A DNA stretch of 64,000 nt from Terramyces sp. JEL0728 (Eukaryota; Chytridiomycota; Chytridiomycetes; Rhizophydiales; Terramycetaceae), in assembly GCA_027603945.1 (NCBI GenBank), contig JADIIU010000045.1:37761-101760 (forward strand), in the 5' to 3' direction. Shown here piece by piece: positions 21,671 to 33,787 of this stretch (positions are counted from its first letter, which is position 1; each line of letters starts with the position of its first letter). The translations under genes and the position numbers were made by a program. A model generated the notes under the pieces. The model saw nothing but the letters and a program-made list of their open reading frames with translations, searched no databases and was not told the DNA's origin.

Positions 21671-23368
21671 TTATTTGGTAATGATTGCATGTGCTGGATG
21701 GACATCCAGATTCTTGATCATTTTTGGGATCTTTCCATCGTGCCATTGGAATTCCGCATAGGCCATAACAACTGCTACTGGATCGTTCAGTTGCATAAAA
21801 TAATCAAACGCTTCCAACAAAGCAGGAACTCGCTCGTAAGTAAGTGTATGTCGATACAGCGACTGTCTAATAACCTCTAACGATTGCAGTATTTGTTGCT
21901 TTTCATGAAAATCCAAGTTCATTTTCGAGGCACAGATCAATGCGATTGGAATATGAAGCAACATCAGAGGAAATATTTGCAAAGTTGAATATTCAAACTT
22001 TGGGTTCCTTGTCAAGTAGCATGTCAGTAGCTGCGCGGTATTGTGTCCTGCCTTTACTGATTCTATGAACTCGTTGGAGAAAATGGCGCTTTCTATAGAT
22101 TCTACAATATAAATCAGCATTCTGGTGTTGTAGAGCAACACTTTTGTAAAGTTAAAGTGGATTAAGGTGTGGATAATCAACCACGTTTCCTCGGGGTTTG
22201 TGATTGGTTGCATGGAAGCTGCCAAATTGATATGGGCAGTAATATAGTCTGGAAGCGATAATTTCCAGGAATTTAACGAGTTTTCCAAAGCTACGGTTAC
22301 TAATTCTTGGTCTTCCAGCTCATCATTGTGAAAGAGATATCTGTAGCGTTGTACTTTTGTGAATATCCTCGAAAGTAGGATTCTATAAGCATGGATGCTT
22401 TGATTGCTTACTCCAGGTGTAAACCATTCATTGGACTGCATAACCTCGCAAGCAAAATAAGGAGAAGGAACCTCCTCTGCCAATTCATCAGCCAATTTCT
22501 TTGGCAAAGCCGGTAGAAACACTTGATTATCTTCGTCTTTCAAATGATGGAGGCTCTTGTGGACAAAGTATCTGTCTATATCGTGGATATACCACCATAG
22601 TGCTCTAAATTGCTCCCTTTCATGAATAAACGCAGATAACTTTTGCAGTCTGATCTCATTATTCAATCCAATCTGTTTGGCAATTGTGATGCTCATCCCC
22701 AAATATTTTATGCTGTCTCTTACTCTGTCTAATCCTACATTTAGTTTTGGTTACTGCTGTAAGCTAGTGTGATCATTAGAAATGTCAAAACCGTGCCTGG
22801 CGATGGGGCTGCAGCAAGAGAAGGGAAATACGACAATGACTTGTTGAGGTAAATCAAAGACATTTCATTTCTCCCTTTAATATCTGCAGGAACCATCTCG
22901 GGTCTTGCCATAATCGACCCTAACCCATACATGATAAATCTCAGAGGCTGGATGCAATCTACTTGCTTTCTAATGAATGTATCTTCCATATAAATAAATC
23001 TGCTGTTTAATACCAGCAGCGCATAGTCTACTAGATAATCCCTATTGGTATTGAATAAATAGTTTTTAGACTCTTCTGAAATATCATTCAAAAGAGTATC
23101 GGTAGACTGGATGTTTGCAATTTCGAATCCTTGACTCGCAGTGGATATCAGCATTTCCTCCAGCAAATTTAAGCGCTCTGTTAATTCAGCATTATTGGTA
23201 GCTTTATATTTAGATTCCGGATAAATGCACTGGATGTTTGACGCGATACAACTACGTTAGCTGAGCTTACTTTGCACAATTTGGCTGGCTTCTGTCGCAT
23301 TTTCTTTTCTAATATTAGCGGATGATTGCCTTTTTGGCACAGGAAGCACAGCTATTATTTCTCCTCAT
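21671..23368 (-). CDS. Zn2Cys6 fungal transcription factor 1
   Basis: A 545-aa regulator. The binuclear cluster CASCAKKKRKCD...CANCIASNIQC spans residues 7-34 and appears only after removing a 21-nt GC-AG intron (23309-23329) and a 19-nt intron (23252-23270). A third intron is 22735-22754 (20 nt). The remainder is the fungal transcription-factor regulatory (middle homology) region, with LRFIMYGLGSIMARPEMV and a REQFRALWWYIHDIDRY block. The target genes are unknown. Its ATG lies only 36 bp downstream of the stop codon of the DHX33-like gene on the same strand, so its promoter probably overlaps that gene. Confidence 0.88.
23309..23329 (-). other. 21-nt GC-AG intron inside a zinc cluster
   Basis: Read on the - strand it begins GCAATC and ends CTAATATTAG. 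Removing it gives exactly C-x2-C-x6-C spacing for the first half of the Zn2Cys6 motif. Without it the frame hits TAA. No GT donor is available near the junction. Confidence 0.78.
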
Positions 23369-23404
23369 TGTTAAATAATGCAACTTTTTTTATCGAGCTT
23401 TATA

Positions 23405-25425
23405 TTATATAGTAGTCATTGAGTTTCTAGAATAATAGTGGGGGGCTACTTCACTTAACCAGCTAGGCTGTATTACACTGACATTCTTCAAGTACTGACG
23501 TGTTGTTTTCACACACTCAGAAAACATGATTGCAGGCTGTTTTGTCTGAAATAAAACCGATGTAGGATGGATGTAAACAATTTCCCTAGTAAGCAGCGTT
23601 TTAAATGTTCCATCATGTTGTCTAATTGCTACATTTTTGAAAAAGCCAGAGAGTAAACATTTGATGAGAGACTCATAGTCTTGTCCACAGCTGGCCGATG
23701 TGTCAATATTTTGTTGGGAAGCAAACGATAATAATTGCTTTCGAATATCCTAATATTACGCCAAGTTACCATAATATTTTTCATCGAACGAGCACTTATG
23801 AAATGATCATGGCACCATTGCGCATCTCCCTTGGTGCTTTCATACGCTTTCATTACATTTAACAAAGTAATATGGTCTCCTTCATATGACATGAATATTT
23901 TCTTTGATGCTTGCGCTTCATCTCGTTTGTCGGTCGGAGAAAAGAACAAGGAATCAACAGATAGCATGGATATCAGGTCAATTGCTTCTTTTGTACATTT
24001 ATATTTCTACATACTAAAGGCAAATTTACCTTGGATTGAATGATAACTTTGGCAAAAGTAGGATCAGTCGGGAACCACGACATTTGCCGTCCAATATCAG
24101 TTAACTCCCCTTGATCATTTAGTGCTCCAAGTGCAAACAACTGTTCGAGCGCTCCAACCACTAGATTAGCAATCAATTACAGGCTTGTCTGCTTGGTTTG
24201 TCCATAAAATCAAATCCAACAATATCGTCGATTCCAGATGCTTTCAACAATAAAATTACGTTTGCCAGATTACTTCTTTTGATTTCTGGCTGTGTTTCCG
24301 CCTCTAATTCATTAAACAGCTTTTCAGGATACAATCTGTAACATGTACCTGATGATTCCCTGCCTGCTCTCCCAGATCTTTGATTTGCTGCAGCTTTTGA
24401 GATTGGCTGCACGCTTAATGTTTCTATCCCAGTTTTTGGATTAAATCCTTTTATTTTCACCATCCCGCTATCCACTACATATTTAATCCCGCTGATTGTA
24501 ATTGAAGTTTCAGCAATATTTGTAGCAATGACTACCTTTCTCATTCCAGGTGGAGTAGGTGCGAAAATCTGTGTTTGCTGGGTGGACGACTGGTTACCAA
24601 AGATAGGACATACAAGTAGCTGATCTACATCGCCCGGCAGAGTTTTTGCCCGTTCACCAATTAAAGTCTCTAAATTTTCAATTTCTTCTTGTCCAGTCAA
24701 AAATACCAGAATATCCCCCTTTGGCTGTTTGGTATGAATTTGAAATACTGTGGTGAGTGCAGAATCTAAATAGTCGGCTAATTTCTCTGGAGCATAGTAA
24801 ATACTCACAGGGAACTGCCTTCCAGGTATATTGATAATTTCCGCACTAGATTACAAGCCAATTACCTGAAATAGCCTGCAAAAGCTTCGGCATTCATCGT
24901 TGCTGACATGATTACTAATTTCAAATCCTTGCGTTGCTTCATTATCCCTTTAATGGCACCAAATAAAATGTCTGTACGTAAAGTCCTTTCGTGCGCTTCA
25001 TCCAGTATAATGATGGAATATCTCGACAGCTGGGAATCATTCAATAATTCGCGCAACAACATACCATCAGTCATATATTTAATTCTGGTATGTGGATTTG
25101 TTTGGTCCTGGAACCGTATCGTAAACCCAACAGTAGTTCCCAATTTGCAATCCATTTCATCTGCAACACGTTGGGCAATCGATATAGCTGCTACCCTACG
25201 CGGTTGGGTAATGGCGATACATTTCTTTGTGACCCCAAATAGAAATTGTGGGATCTGTGTTGTTTTACCGGAACCTGTTTCCCCAACTAATACCGTAGTC
25301 TGATTTTGTTTGATGTGCTCCAAAATCATGTCCTTTGACTGATAAATCGGTAGTTGTTGAGCCTGCCTTCTCAATTCTTCCAAGTTTGATTTATTTTGTT
25401 TCTTTGCATTCTTTACTTTTGGCAT
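23405..25425 (-). CDS. DEAH-box RNA helicase, DHX33/Dhr2-like
   Basis: A 645-aa helicase. Motifs: GETGSGKTTQ (I), TQPRRVAA (Ia), DEAH (II), SAT (III), LVFLTGQEE (IV), TNIAETSITI (V) and QRSGRAGR (VI), then the helicase-associated domain and OB fold (LSVDSLFFSP, EGDHITLLNV, WCHDHFISARSM, IHPTSVLF). The HA2/OB sequence matches DHX33/Dhr2 better than the splicing DEAH proteins; these act in ribosome biogenesis or translation. Introns: 24846-24865 (20 nt), 24161-24180 (20 nt), 24007-24029 (23 nt) and 23750-23769 (20 nt). The start MPKVKNAKKQNKS is the first ATG of the conserved frame. Confidence 0.92.
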
Positions 25426-25686
25426 TTCAAAAAAAAAGAAAAAGTTAAATTTGGAGAATATGATCTCAATTACGAATATGCCAGCGTAATCTAGTCTAAT
25501 AATTATAGTCGAATTCAAAATCAAGAGTGAATCTATGAAATAGTTTGGAACGGAATTCCGGGTATTTAATTTCATTACATGCGATAAATCTGCCGCTCGC
25601 ATACGCTTCATGAAAGAATATCGGGGATGGATTGTCAACTCCAACTTTTGTGATGAGATTTAGCGTATATTTTTTTTTCTTGGAAA

Positions 25687-27714
25687 ATGTTCAAGAGGTT
25701 AAATATTTTAAAATTCAAATGCAATATATTTCAAAGCAAATGCAGATATTATTCTCAGGAAGTCAGCAAGCTTAGAAATATCGCCATTATAGCCCACGTA
25801 GATCGTATTTTATTTTAATTCAAGATGGTAAAACGTCACTAGTTGACCAGCTGCTGAGACAGTCGGGTGCTGCTCAAATCCAAGAACATTCAAGGGTGAT
25901 GGATTCCAACGATTTGGAAAAGGAAAGAGGGATTACTATTCTGAGTAAGAATACTGCAATAGAATATCGAGGACATAGAATTAATATTGTGGATACTCCT
26001 GTGATTCTATTCTAATATTAGGGACACGCAGATTTTGGCGGAGAAGTAGAACGAGTGCTGTCCATGGTAGATGGAGTTTGCTTAGTTGTCTGTGCAACAG
26101 AAGGGCCAATGACGCAAACCAAGTTTGTGCTGTCAAAAGCACTTGCCAGAAACTTGAAGCCTATTGTTGTAATGAACAAAATTGACCGTGAAACTGCTAG
26201 TCCGGATAAAGTCGAAAATGGTACTTTTGAACTTAGCTGCTAGATTTGCTTGAATTGTTTATTGCTTTAGATGCCAATGAAGACCAATTGGAATATTCGT
26301 TGCTTTATGCTTCAGCAAAGAATGGATATGCGTCATTCAATCCTGAAGACCGAGAGGGAACGTTCCATCCGCTATTGGAAAAGATGATTGAGGATATTCC
26401 ACCGCCAACTGTTGATACAACCAAACCATTCTCAATGCTGGTTACTCAGATTGAAAATGATCCTTATGTTGGAAAGTGCTATCTTGGTAAAGTTTACTCT
26501 GGTATTTTAAAGGTTGGCGACACCATCAACAGCATGAACACTGATGGACAAGTAGCTGCCTCGGGAAAATGCACCAAAATCATTGTTAGAAGAGGTCTTG
26601 AACAAGTACTTTTTTATTTACACAGACTTCGGAAAATCAAGCAATTGCTGGCGATATTGTTTCGATTGCTGGTATTCCAGATTCCTATGTCAATCACACA
26701 ATCTGCTCGCCTGAAGTTGTTGAGCCATTGCCACACGTAGCTGTTGATGCACCAACCATTTCCATGTTGTTCTATGTTAATGATTCCCCAATGGCTGGAA
26801 GAGAAGGAAAGCAATTAACTTCGCAGGTTATCAGAAGAAGATTGCTCAAAGAATTAGAAACCAACGTTTCTCTACAATTGATTGAAAAGAATGAAGCTTT
26901 TGAAGTAAAAGGAAGAGGTGAATTACAAATGGGTGTGCTGATTGAAACCATGCGAAGAGAAGGGTTTGAACTGTCGGTCTCTCCGCCAAAAGTAATTATG
27001 AAAAGAGTGCCAGACGATGATAAAAAATTCCTTGAGCCTATTGAAGAAGTTACTATTGACTGTGATCACGAATTTGCTGGGTCTGTCATTGAAAAAATGA
27101 CACTACGCAAAGGTGATTTGAAGACCTACAACGTAATGCTAGGGTTAACTTAGGATTCAGGAGAAAAGGCAAGATTGATATTTGAAATTCCAACCAGAGG
27201 GCTACTTGGATATCCAGCGGAATTCAAGAATGACACTCGTGGAGAAGGTGTACTGAATAGTATTGTATTAGGATATGAACCCTACAGAGGTCCAATCGAT
27301 AAAAACCGAAAGGGCTCAATTATTTCAACTGCATCTGGCACTGCGACTGCATATGCACTTGTAGGTGTCGAAGCAAGAGGTAAACTGTTTATTGGAGATG
27401 GTGAAACTGTCTATCCAGGTATGATTATCGGCGAACATTCAAGAGAAGGAGATTTGGAAGTAAATCCGGTAAAAGCCAAGCAACTTACAAACATCAGAGC
27501 TGCTGGTAAAGATGATTCTTTAAGACTTATCCCTCCTGTCCAGCACTCTCTTGAACAGCTGATTTCTTATATTCAGGGTAACCAGTAGTTTAAATTAGAT
27601 GATGAAGTCATTGAAATCACCCCGACATGTCTAAGAATCCGTAAAAAGGAATTAGACCCTACGAAAAGAAAGAATCTGAAACGTAGACCAAACGATTTTG
27701 AATCATTTGAATAA
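25687..27714 (+). CDS. TypA/BipA-type ribosome-associated GTPase, probably mitochondrial
   Basis: A 633-aa translational GTPase of the bacterial TypA/BipA group. G motifs: [26 protein letters not shown] and NKIDR; then domain [14 protein letters not shown] and the TypA C-terminal domain ([40 protein letters not shown]). The N-terminus [15 protein letters not shown] is basic and looks like a mitochondrial presequence. Six introns: 25805-25824, 26001-26021, 26221-26243, 26606-26625, 27133-27153 and 27578-27598 (20-23 nt). The first splits the P-loop (HVD|HGKT). Bacterial-type origin through the mitochondrion is the usual reading of this family. Confidence 0.93.
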
Positions 27715-27761
27715 TAATTTAATAAACGATTCTTTTCGCACTTTTTTCGCGTACAAACAAA

Positions 27762-29337
27762 ATGCAACTGAACGTAGAACAAGAACTCAAGCAACTTTCA
27801 CTAGTAACTTCAACTAAAATAGCCGCGGATATCTAAAGAAACGCTCCAGAAAGCCTCGGTGGCCACAATCGCACAAGAAACCGGAGACTTATCGGAGGCA
27901 TACGACAAACTAGAGTCTTTCAAACAAAAGGCGAAACTTGAACAAGCGTCTAAAGAAGACACCGCCTACATCGTAGAAAACACGTATTGTTGTATTAACC
28001 AGTAATTCCTACCAAAAAGTACAGCAACACATCTTTTCCCATGCTCACAAGTATATAGTTACCAAAGCAGACCATAAAATCACTATTAGCGAAACGATAT
28101 CAAAGCTCCACGCAGCAAAAATCGGCAGAATGGAAAATATTTTTGAATCAGATATAGTAAGATTTTGTATACTTGGAGTAGTAATAGCGCAGTGTTTAAC
28201 AATAACATTGCAAACCGATGACAGTATGGTTCGTAATTTCAGGACGAAATACGGGTTCGATGTATTCCAAGTACTTCAGTACATTTTTATGGCCGCCTTT
28301 GCAACTGAAATTGGCGTAAAGTTCTATATATACAAAATGAAAACATTTCATTCGACAGAGTACATGATCTATCTTTTGATTTTGTTGATCGAACTTGGGG
28401 CACAAGCTACAGATTATCGTAAGCTGTTCTGATTTAGAAAACGCGTTACGGTATATAGGAGTTGTAAGAATATTTAGGATCACATTGCCGTTTAAAAAGA
28501 GAAAGTTTTCTTCGTACTTTGCTGGTGTCCGTTCGGTTGTCCTGACAATACTAAGATCGGTGGAAGGGATATAAAGTTTAACGTAGATGTCGTAAATATC
28601 TCTATATTAGTCTTTGGGCTGACTTATTTATGGTCAAATGCTGCAGTGGTGCTGTTTGCTGACAGTAATCCGCTGGATTTTGGTAATTTAGGAACAAGTT
28701 TCTTTTCGTTGTTTGTTGCCATAACTCAAATTGGATGGGCAGATAGTCTGGCACGTCTAGAAGTACTTTTTATTAACCTAGTCAACAGGAAACTTTGTCG
28801 CAGCATCCATCTTTTATTCCAGTTACCTGTTTATAGTAGTTTTTGTCATTTCAAAGATCATTGTTGCTGTGATTGTTTCGAATTTGGAAGATTTGCACAA
28901 AAAAGCAGGCGAAACTAGAAAGAAGCGTATTCAAAAGTTGAAATCCTCAAAAGCAATTATAACAGGCCAAAATTTCAGAACCTTAGCGCCAGTACCACCA
29001 TCAAATGTGCCTTGTTGGGAATCTCAGATCCCTTACGAAGTGCCCAAGTACATTTTATTAATCTAGTTTTGATTTAATTTCCAAAGCAAAGCTTGAAAAT
29101 TACTTTACTGTGTTGGCAATCATGGAAGAAAATCTTTCGGAATATCTGAGGATTGTGGATAGTTTAAAGCACATCCAGGGGGAAATCAAAGAGTTGAATT
29201 CTGCGATGAGGGCAAAGATGGACGAAAAACACGAAATCGACTTTGACGACGATGTTGTCAATGGAAATGATGTTACTGGAGATGCTCTCTCCAGACTGCT
29301 AACTAAGAAGAGAACTCAGCAAAAGCGGCGACAGTGA
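27762..29337 (+). CDS. CatSper-like voltage-gated cation channel subunit
   Basis: A 486-aa single-domain, six-TM ion channel. After a coiled N-terminus comes S1 (FCILGVVIAQCLTI), an S2-S3 pair (DVFQVLQYIFMAAFATEI), a basic S4 (LRYIGVVRIFRITL), then pore and S6 (SFFSLFVAITQIGWADSL; FIVVFVISKIIVAVIVSNLEDL) and a C-terminal helix (LENYFTVLAIMEENLSEYL) resembling CatSper subunits. Where CatSpers have T-x-D/E-x-W this reads TQIGW, without the acidic residue. Six introns: 27804-27822, 27984-28002, 28419-28437, 28536-28555, 28763-28781 and 29048-29066 (19-20 nt). CatSper genes occur in zoosporic fungi. It starts 47 bp after the TypA stop. Confidence 0.75.
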
Positions 29338-29415
29338 GGGCCTTGTTTTATATTTAATTCAATCAAATAAACAGCTAATTACCATAAACAATGTATATTA
29401 CGGTAAAATCAAGAT

Positions 29416-30957
29416 TTAAATGCCTTGCACTGCCAAATCAACATTTGTAATCCATTTCATAAGAATATTAGCTTTTTCCAAAGCTAACGAATAATGCCAT
29501 CCAATATTTCTGAGCGCAGTAACATGGAGCTCAAGGATATTGCTTGCGGCATTAGAGCTTCCATTAATTTTTGCAGTTATACAATAAACAGCGCCTGAAG
29601 TGAATATGCATAAATGAATGAAAGATGGCACAAAGGCAAAGGTAGAATTTGTCTTCATAAATATCTGCAGCAAACTGGAAATGTTTGAGGCTGATTCAAT
29701 ACATATTCTGGTTGATAATGAGCTTCTGGCAAGTTCTGGGTTGGCAGTAGACATTACAAGTTCATGCTTGTGCAATACTATCCTGCAAAAGTGATAAAGG
29801 GTAAGCATGTATGCTAATCTCCATGGAGGAGGCTCAATTGAAGTCAACAGCGGGCTGAATTCGTCAGATCTAGATTTCATCCACTGGGGCAATGAATTGT
29901 ACCAGAAAACTAACGTTAACAATAATTACCCAGCTCGCTATCGATTCTTTCCCTTTCATCCGCCATATTAATCATGGTATTGGTTTTCATTTTGATTTCG
30001 TATCTTCCAACTTTTCTACAGATTGAAATTAATCCAAAGAATGAAGTCAATATAGTTGATTGCTCGTCAGAATCCAAGTACGGCTGTTCAAAGTAGCCGT
30101 TTGGATATGGAGGATGTTGTGAGTTTTCATCAATCATGTATGGGAGTCGTGAATAGAACGAGGTGTAGAAATCGTGTTCATAGCACTGCCACCAAATCAG
30201 CCTACAAAACTCTTTGGACGTCCCCATTTGAGTGCCCAAGAGTTTTTCATTGTGCGAAATCCAGATAATGTCTTCATCCCTCTCCATTCCTAAATGCTGT
30301 GCCATTCTGATAGCTGCAGCCAGGTAGATTGGGCTAGAAACTGGTCTGGTGGAGCCAATGCCATAAAACGATACCAGCAATGCGGTAATGACAATGAATG
30401 GGTTTGGGCTTTCCAAATGATTGTCCAGCACCGCTTTACAATATTTATAATGCTCATCGCCCCCATTATAAGTAACGCTCTTGTTAATCGGAATGGTTAA
30501 GGCCAGAGCATACATGATGTGCAACAGGACATTTGGCACCTGGTCGACATTCTCCATGAACCAACTTTGAGATAGCATTGGCATTTTTGGGTTAACCCAT
30601 GTGAAATATATCTGCAGCCATGGGATCTTAACTAGAGATTAAAGTTGCAATACCTCCGTCCTGATTTGAAATAGCTGGAAAGGATGTGTGTGTCCAGGAA
30701 TAGAAATCATTTCTTTCGTGCATGGCTCCTGCTTGCTTGAAAAGCTCCAATTGCGCCGGCTTTGGGCCTCTTCTCTTGGTCTTTTCTACATAGATACATT
30801 CCAACTGCAGCACTTGGCATTTAGCACATGGCTGCTGCCCGTCACATTTGGTTTTCTTTGCAGCACAATAGTTGCAGGCATGCGAGGTTCGGATTTGCCT
30901 CTTCTTTTCAACTCCTTTCACTACGATTGGCGATGGGACTGGTGTATATTCCTGCAT
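29416..30957 (-). CDS. Zn2Cys6 fungal transcription factor 2
   Basis: A 499-aa protein with the cluster CNYCAAKKTKCD...CAKCQVLQLEC at about residues 30-56, followed by KRRGPKPAQLELF and the fungal regulatory region (LAAAIRMAQHLGMERDED, CRLIWWQCYEHDFY). Introns: 30632-30653 (22 nt) and 29910-29929 (20 nt). The start chosen is the ATG giving MQEYTPVPSP, about 30 residues before the cluster; a longer non-ATG frame upstream is not needed. The neighbouring factor 3 is on the same strand and shares the RRGPKP/KKPGPKP linker after the cluster, suggesting distant duplication. Confidence 0.87.
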
Positions 30958-31238
30958 TAATTCTTTCCAAAAAGCCTGTTTCTTATGGCGAAGAAGAAAC
31001 GAATGAGGCGTCGGAAGTATTAAATGTTCCCTTGCGAAGTTTAACCGCGAAACATGCGGCTTAGGAGTTCTATTATTTGGCAAGCACAATTACCACATAA
31101 AGCTCTGATCTTATTTGGCACTCTTGAGCATGCGTAGATTGTAACCGGTTTGGAGTCATTCCAAAGCAAACTCAACTTTTATAAACAGCTTTCAAAATTA
31201 TACTTGTTTATTTACCTTGAGAATTCAGTCTATAATCA

Positions 31239-33179
31239 CTACTGCATAGCACCACCAGAGAAATCAAACAATTGATCAAAAGTTGGCTCTGGCATACCAA
31301 CGCCCATTAAAAGCTCTGCATATGGATTTGATAGCTCAGCAACAGTTTCCAGCAATTCAGTGTTGGCAAATGCAGTCATGCCCATGTTCATTGGAACACC
31401 CATACCCCTGAACTGGGTATCCATTGGTCCGTCGCTAAGAGCATCCATTGTTGCACCTGTGATTTCGTCTGGGTCTGCCAACAGCATTTCTGCAGAAGAG
31501 GTAGCATATGCTTCACCTTTCATATTCTTGAGCGATTTGATTGCTAAAACCAGCAAAACTGGGTCTCTGCAAGTTTCTAAACGGTCCAAAAGCGCCTTTT
31601 GACTAGTTCCAATATTATACAAAGCACTCTGTTGCGCAAGCGAGGTGATTACTGTTTGATAACTAAATTCAGCCAACGCGACATCATTTGGGTTGAGGTT
31701 CATTCTACTGACTACCAAAAGCATAATACCAGCACCAAACAAACAAGAGGCAATAAATGGAGGGACGTAGTGGAATGATGGGTTGTGCTTCAAGAAACAT
31801 TGAACAATAGCAGCACAGTCACATCCCGCCAAGAACGTTTCCCTTGCGGCAGATGAAGATGCTGCCAATTGAACGTTTTCTTGAATATTACCCAGTAATG
31901 ATTTCTTTGGTAAATACAATTTGATGCAGTAATACAAGATCATGATATATGCATTATTCCACATCTTCTTTGGATTTGCAGGTGGAGTATCTTTGTTGAT
32001 GTCCTGAAGCACATTACGGATTGAATCTGGACAGGCTGCATACCAGTCTCTGAGCGCACTGCTCAACGAGCATTCTCTAAACAAATACTCTGCCTGCGAT
32101 AGTTTGGTTCTGGTGCTCTTGTTTTCCTTTGACAATGCGATAATTCTTCCGTGTAATTTGACCAAGATGATCAGATAAGATTCATGGGCTAAATTGCGAG
32201 GGGTTGGAATGTACCATTCGTTCGAAGACATTATGCTTGTTTCCAAAATTTCCATTTTGTCTTGGGGATGGAACACGCTTTCTGGCGATGATGGTAGCCG
32301 TACTAGACAGTATTCATCCTTGATTAACGGCGATTCATAGCGCAATGCGGACAATATTCTATCTCCAAGATATACAGTCCACCACGTTCGTCGCATAATT
32401 TCCTTTTGCTCGTCTGTTAAGCCTTGGCGTTTGTATTCCTCTTCGCTGTTCAAGCCAATAGAAATAGCGATTCTTACTCCGACAGTGTAATAGTAAAATG
32501 TCTCTGGACCACGGTTGGTGCCTAAAATTAATTACTACTTACGAGTGCAATAAATGACCAACCCGAACAACCCTAATACCCCATGATAAGAAGGTTTCCT
32601 GAACACTCTTCGCAAAAATGTTTCTGCAAGCTTAAAGTACACTTCTGCCATATCCTGTCTTGACCCAAATTCTGCAGAAACCATCGACGGAGGAGCAACT
32701 GAAGCACCGAGAGCATATACAACGTAGCGCAAAAACAAGGAATCGTTTACAGCCTTTCTGATTTCGTCTTCGCCCAAAAACAAATAGCTAGAGCCAGTGG
32801 ACAAGAACAGTTCTTCCAAATCCGGCCGTGGAGCTTCTACATGAGCAGGGACTGCCGTATGCCTTGAAAAGGCAGGAGAAGCTGGAACAACTGGGGCAAT
32901 TGCTAGTTTGGACATTTGGGACGGTGAGACAGATTTATGGTCGTTTGTATCACTTGCACTTTGTTCATCTAAATTTAATGCGTCAACAATGGCTTCCAAT
33001 TTGCGTAATCTATCTTCTAATGCTTTTGAACGTCCAGGTTTTGGTCCAGGTTTCTTTAAATCATAGTATGAACATTCAGCGCCGCTCGCTATACAATTAC
33101 CACACTGCGGTTGTTCCCTGTCGCACCGCTTCTTTTTTCTTGCGCAATTATCACAGTTGTTTGGGTTTTGAGTCCTCAT
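31239..33179 (-). CDS. Zn2Cys6 fungal transcription factor 3
   Basis: A 639-aa regulator with the cluster CDNCARKKKRCD...CGNCIASGAEC near the N-terminus, a KKPGPKPGRSKALEDRL linker and dimerisation helix, and the fungal middle homology region (RRTWWTVYLGDRILSALRY, LHGRIIALSKE). A long C-terminal tail is rich in Met, Gly and acidic residues, possibly an activation region. One 21-nt intron, 32522-32542. The start is the first ATG (MRTQNPNNCDNC). Order on the chromosome is factor 3 upstream of factor 2, both on the - strand. Confidence 0.88.
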
Positions 33180-33787
33180 TCTGTTCAAGTGTCAGACAAG
33201 AAGTTACCCTGAAGTTCTCTGGTGAAATCAAAAAGAGGCGCAGCAGAAACGGCAATCACAAGCAAATGAAAACACGGCCATTGCGTGAGAGTAAACGAAT
33301 GCAGGTGAAGCGTTGATTTAGAATGCGTTTCAAATAATTTGATTCCCATATCTAAAGCGAGCTGCCTCTACCGGAACGCATTTCGAAATTTGAGATATCA
33401 GCCACCATACCTAAAACTGAAACAAAACAAGCACAACGTATGGCACAAGACAAAGATCAATGGACACAAGATCGCTTGAACATTCCATCGCCGATTTACA
33501 ACCGGTATTAAAAGTGCTGACGATTTGAATATTATCCCAATTGATGGCTTCAAATGCATTGACTAAACTCTGCACCGCAAGATGATTTGAGTAGCATGAT
33601 GCTCCAAAGATTCTTTATGCGAGCGATTTTTTGTTTGAATCGTTTGGACAATCTCAATGGAAAAATTGTTGTTTGAAATAAATTCAATAATAGAGCCAAA
33701 ACGAGGAAAAGGTAAACTTTACTTACGCGAGTCACATTTTCAGAATACATACAGGAAAAAACAATTTCAACTCTGCAAGATAACTCT
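33180..33787. other. Divergent spacer with a possible small gene
   Basis: About 600 bp between factor 3 and the Cep192-like gene, which diverge. A + strand frame from the ATG at 33460 reads MDTRSLEHSIADLQ and continues after a TGA as LMASNALTKLC; a shifted frame then reads DDLSSMMLQRFF to a stop near 33678. No splice sites of the local type reconcile these. It may be an unrecognised small gene or a decayed one. Confidence 0.25.

Noticed and set aside
24908..25303. 131-codon + strand frame in the helicase region
   Set aside because: It is antisense to the DEAH-box motif I-II region of the DHX33-like helicase and has no signal of its own.
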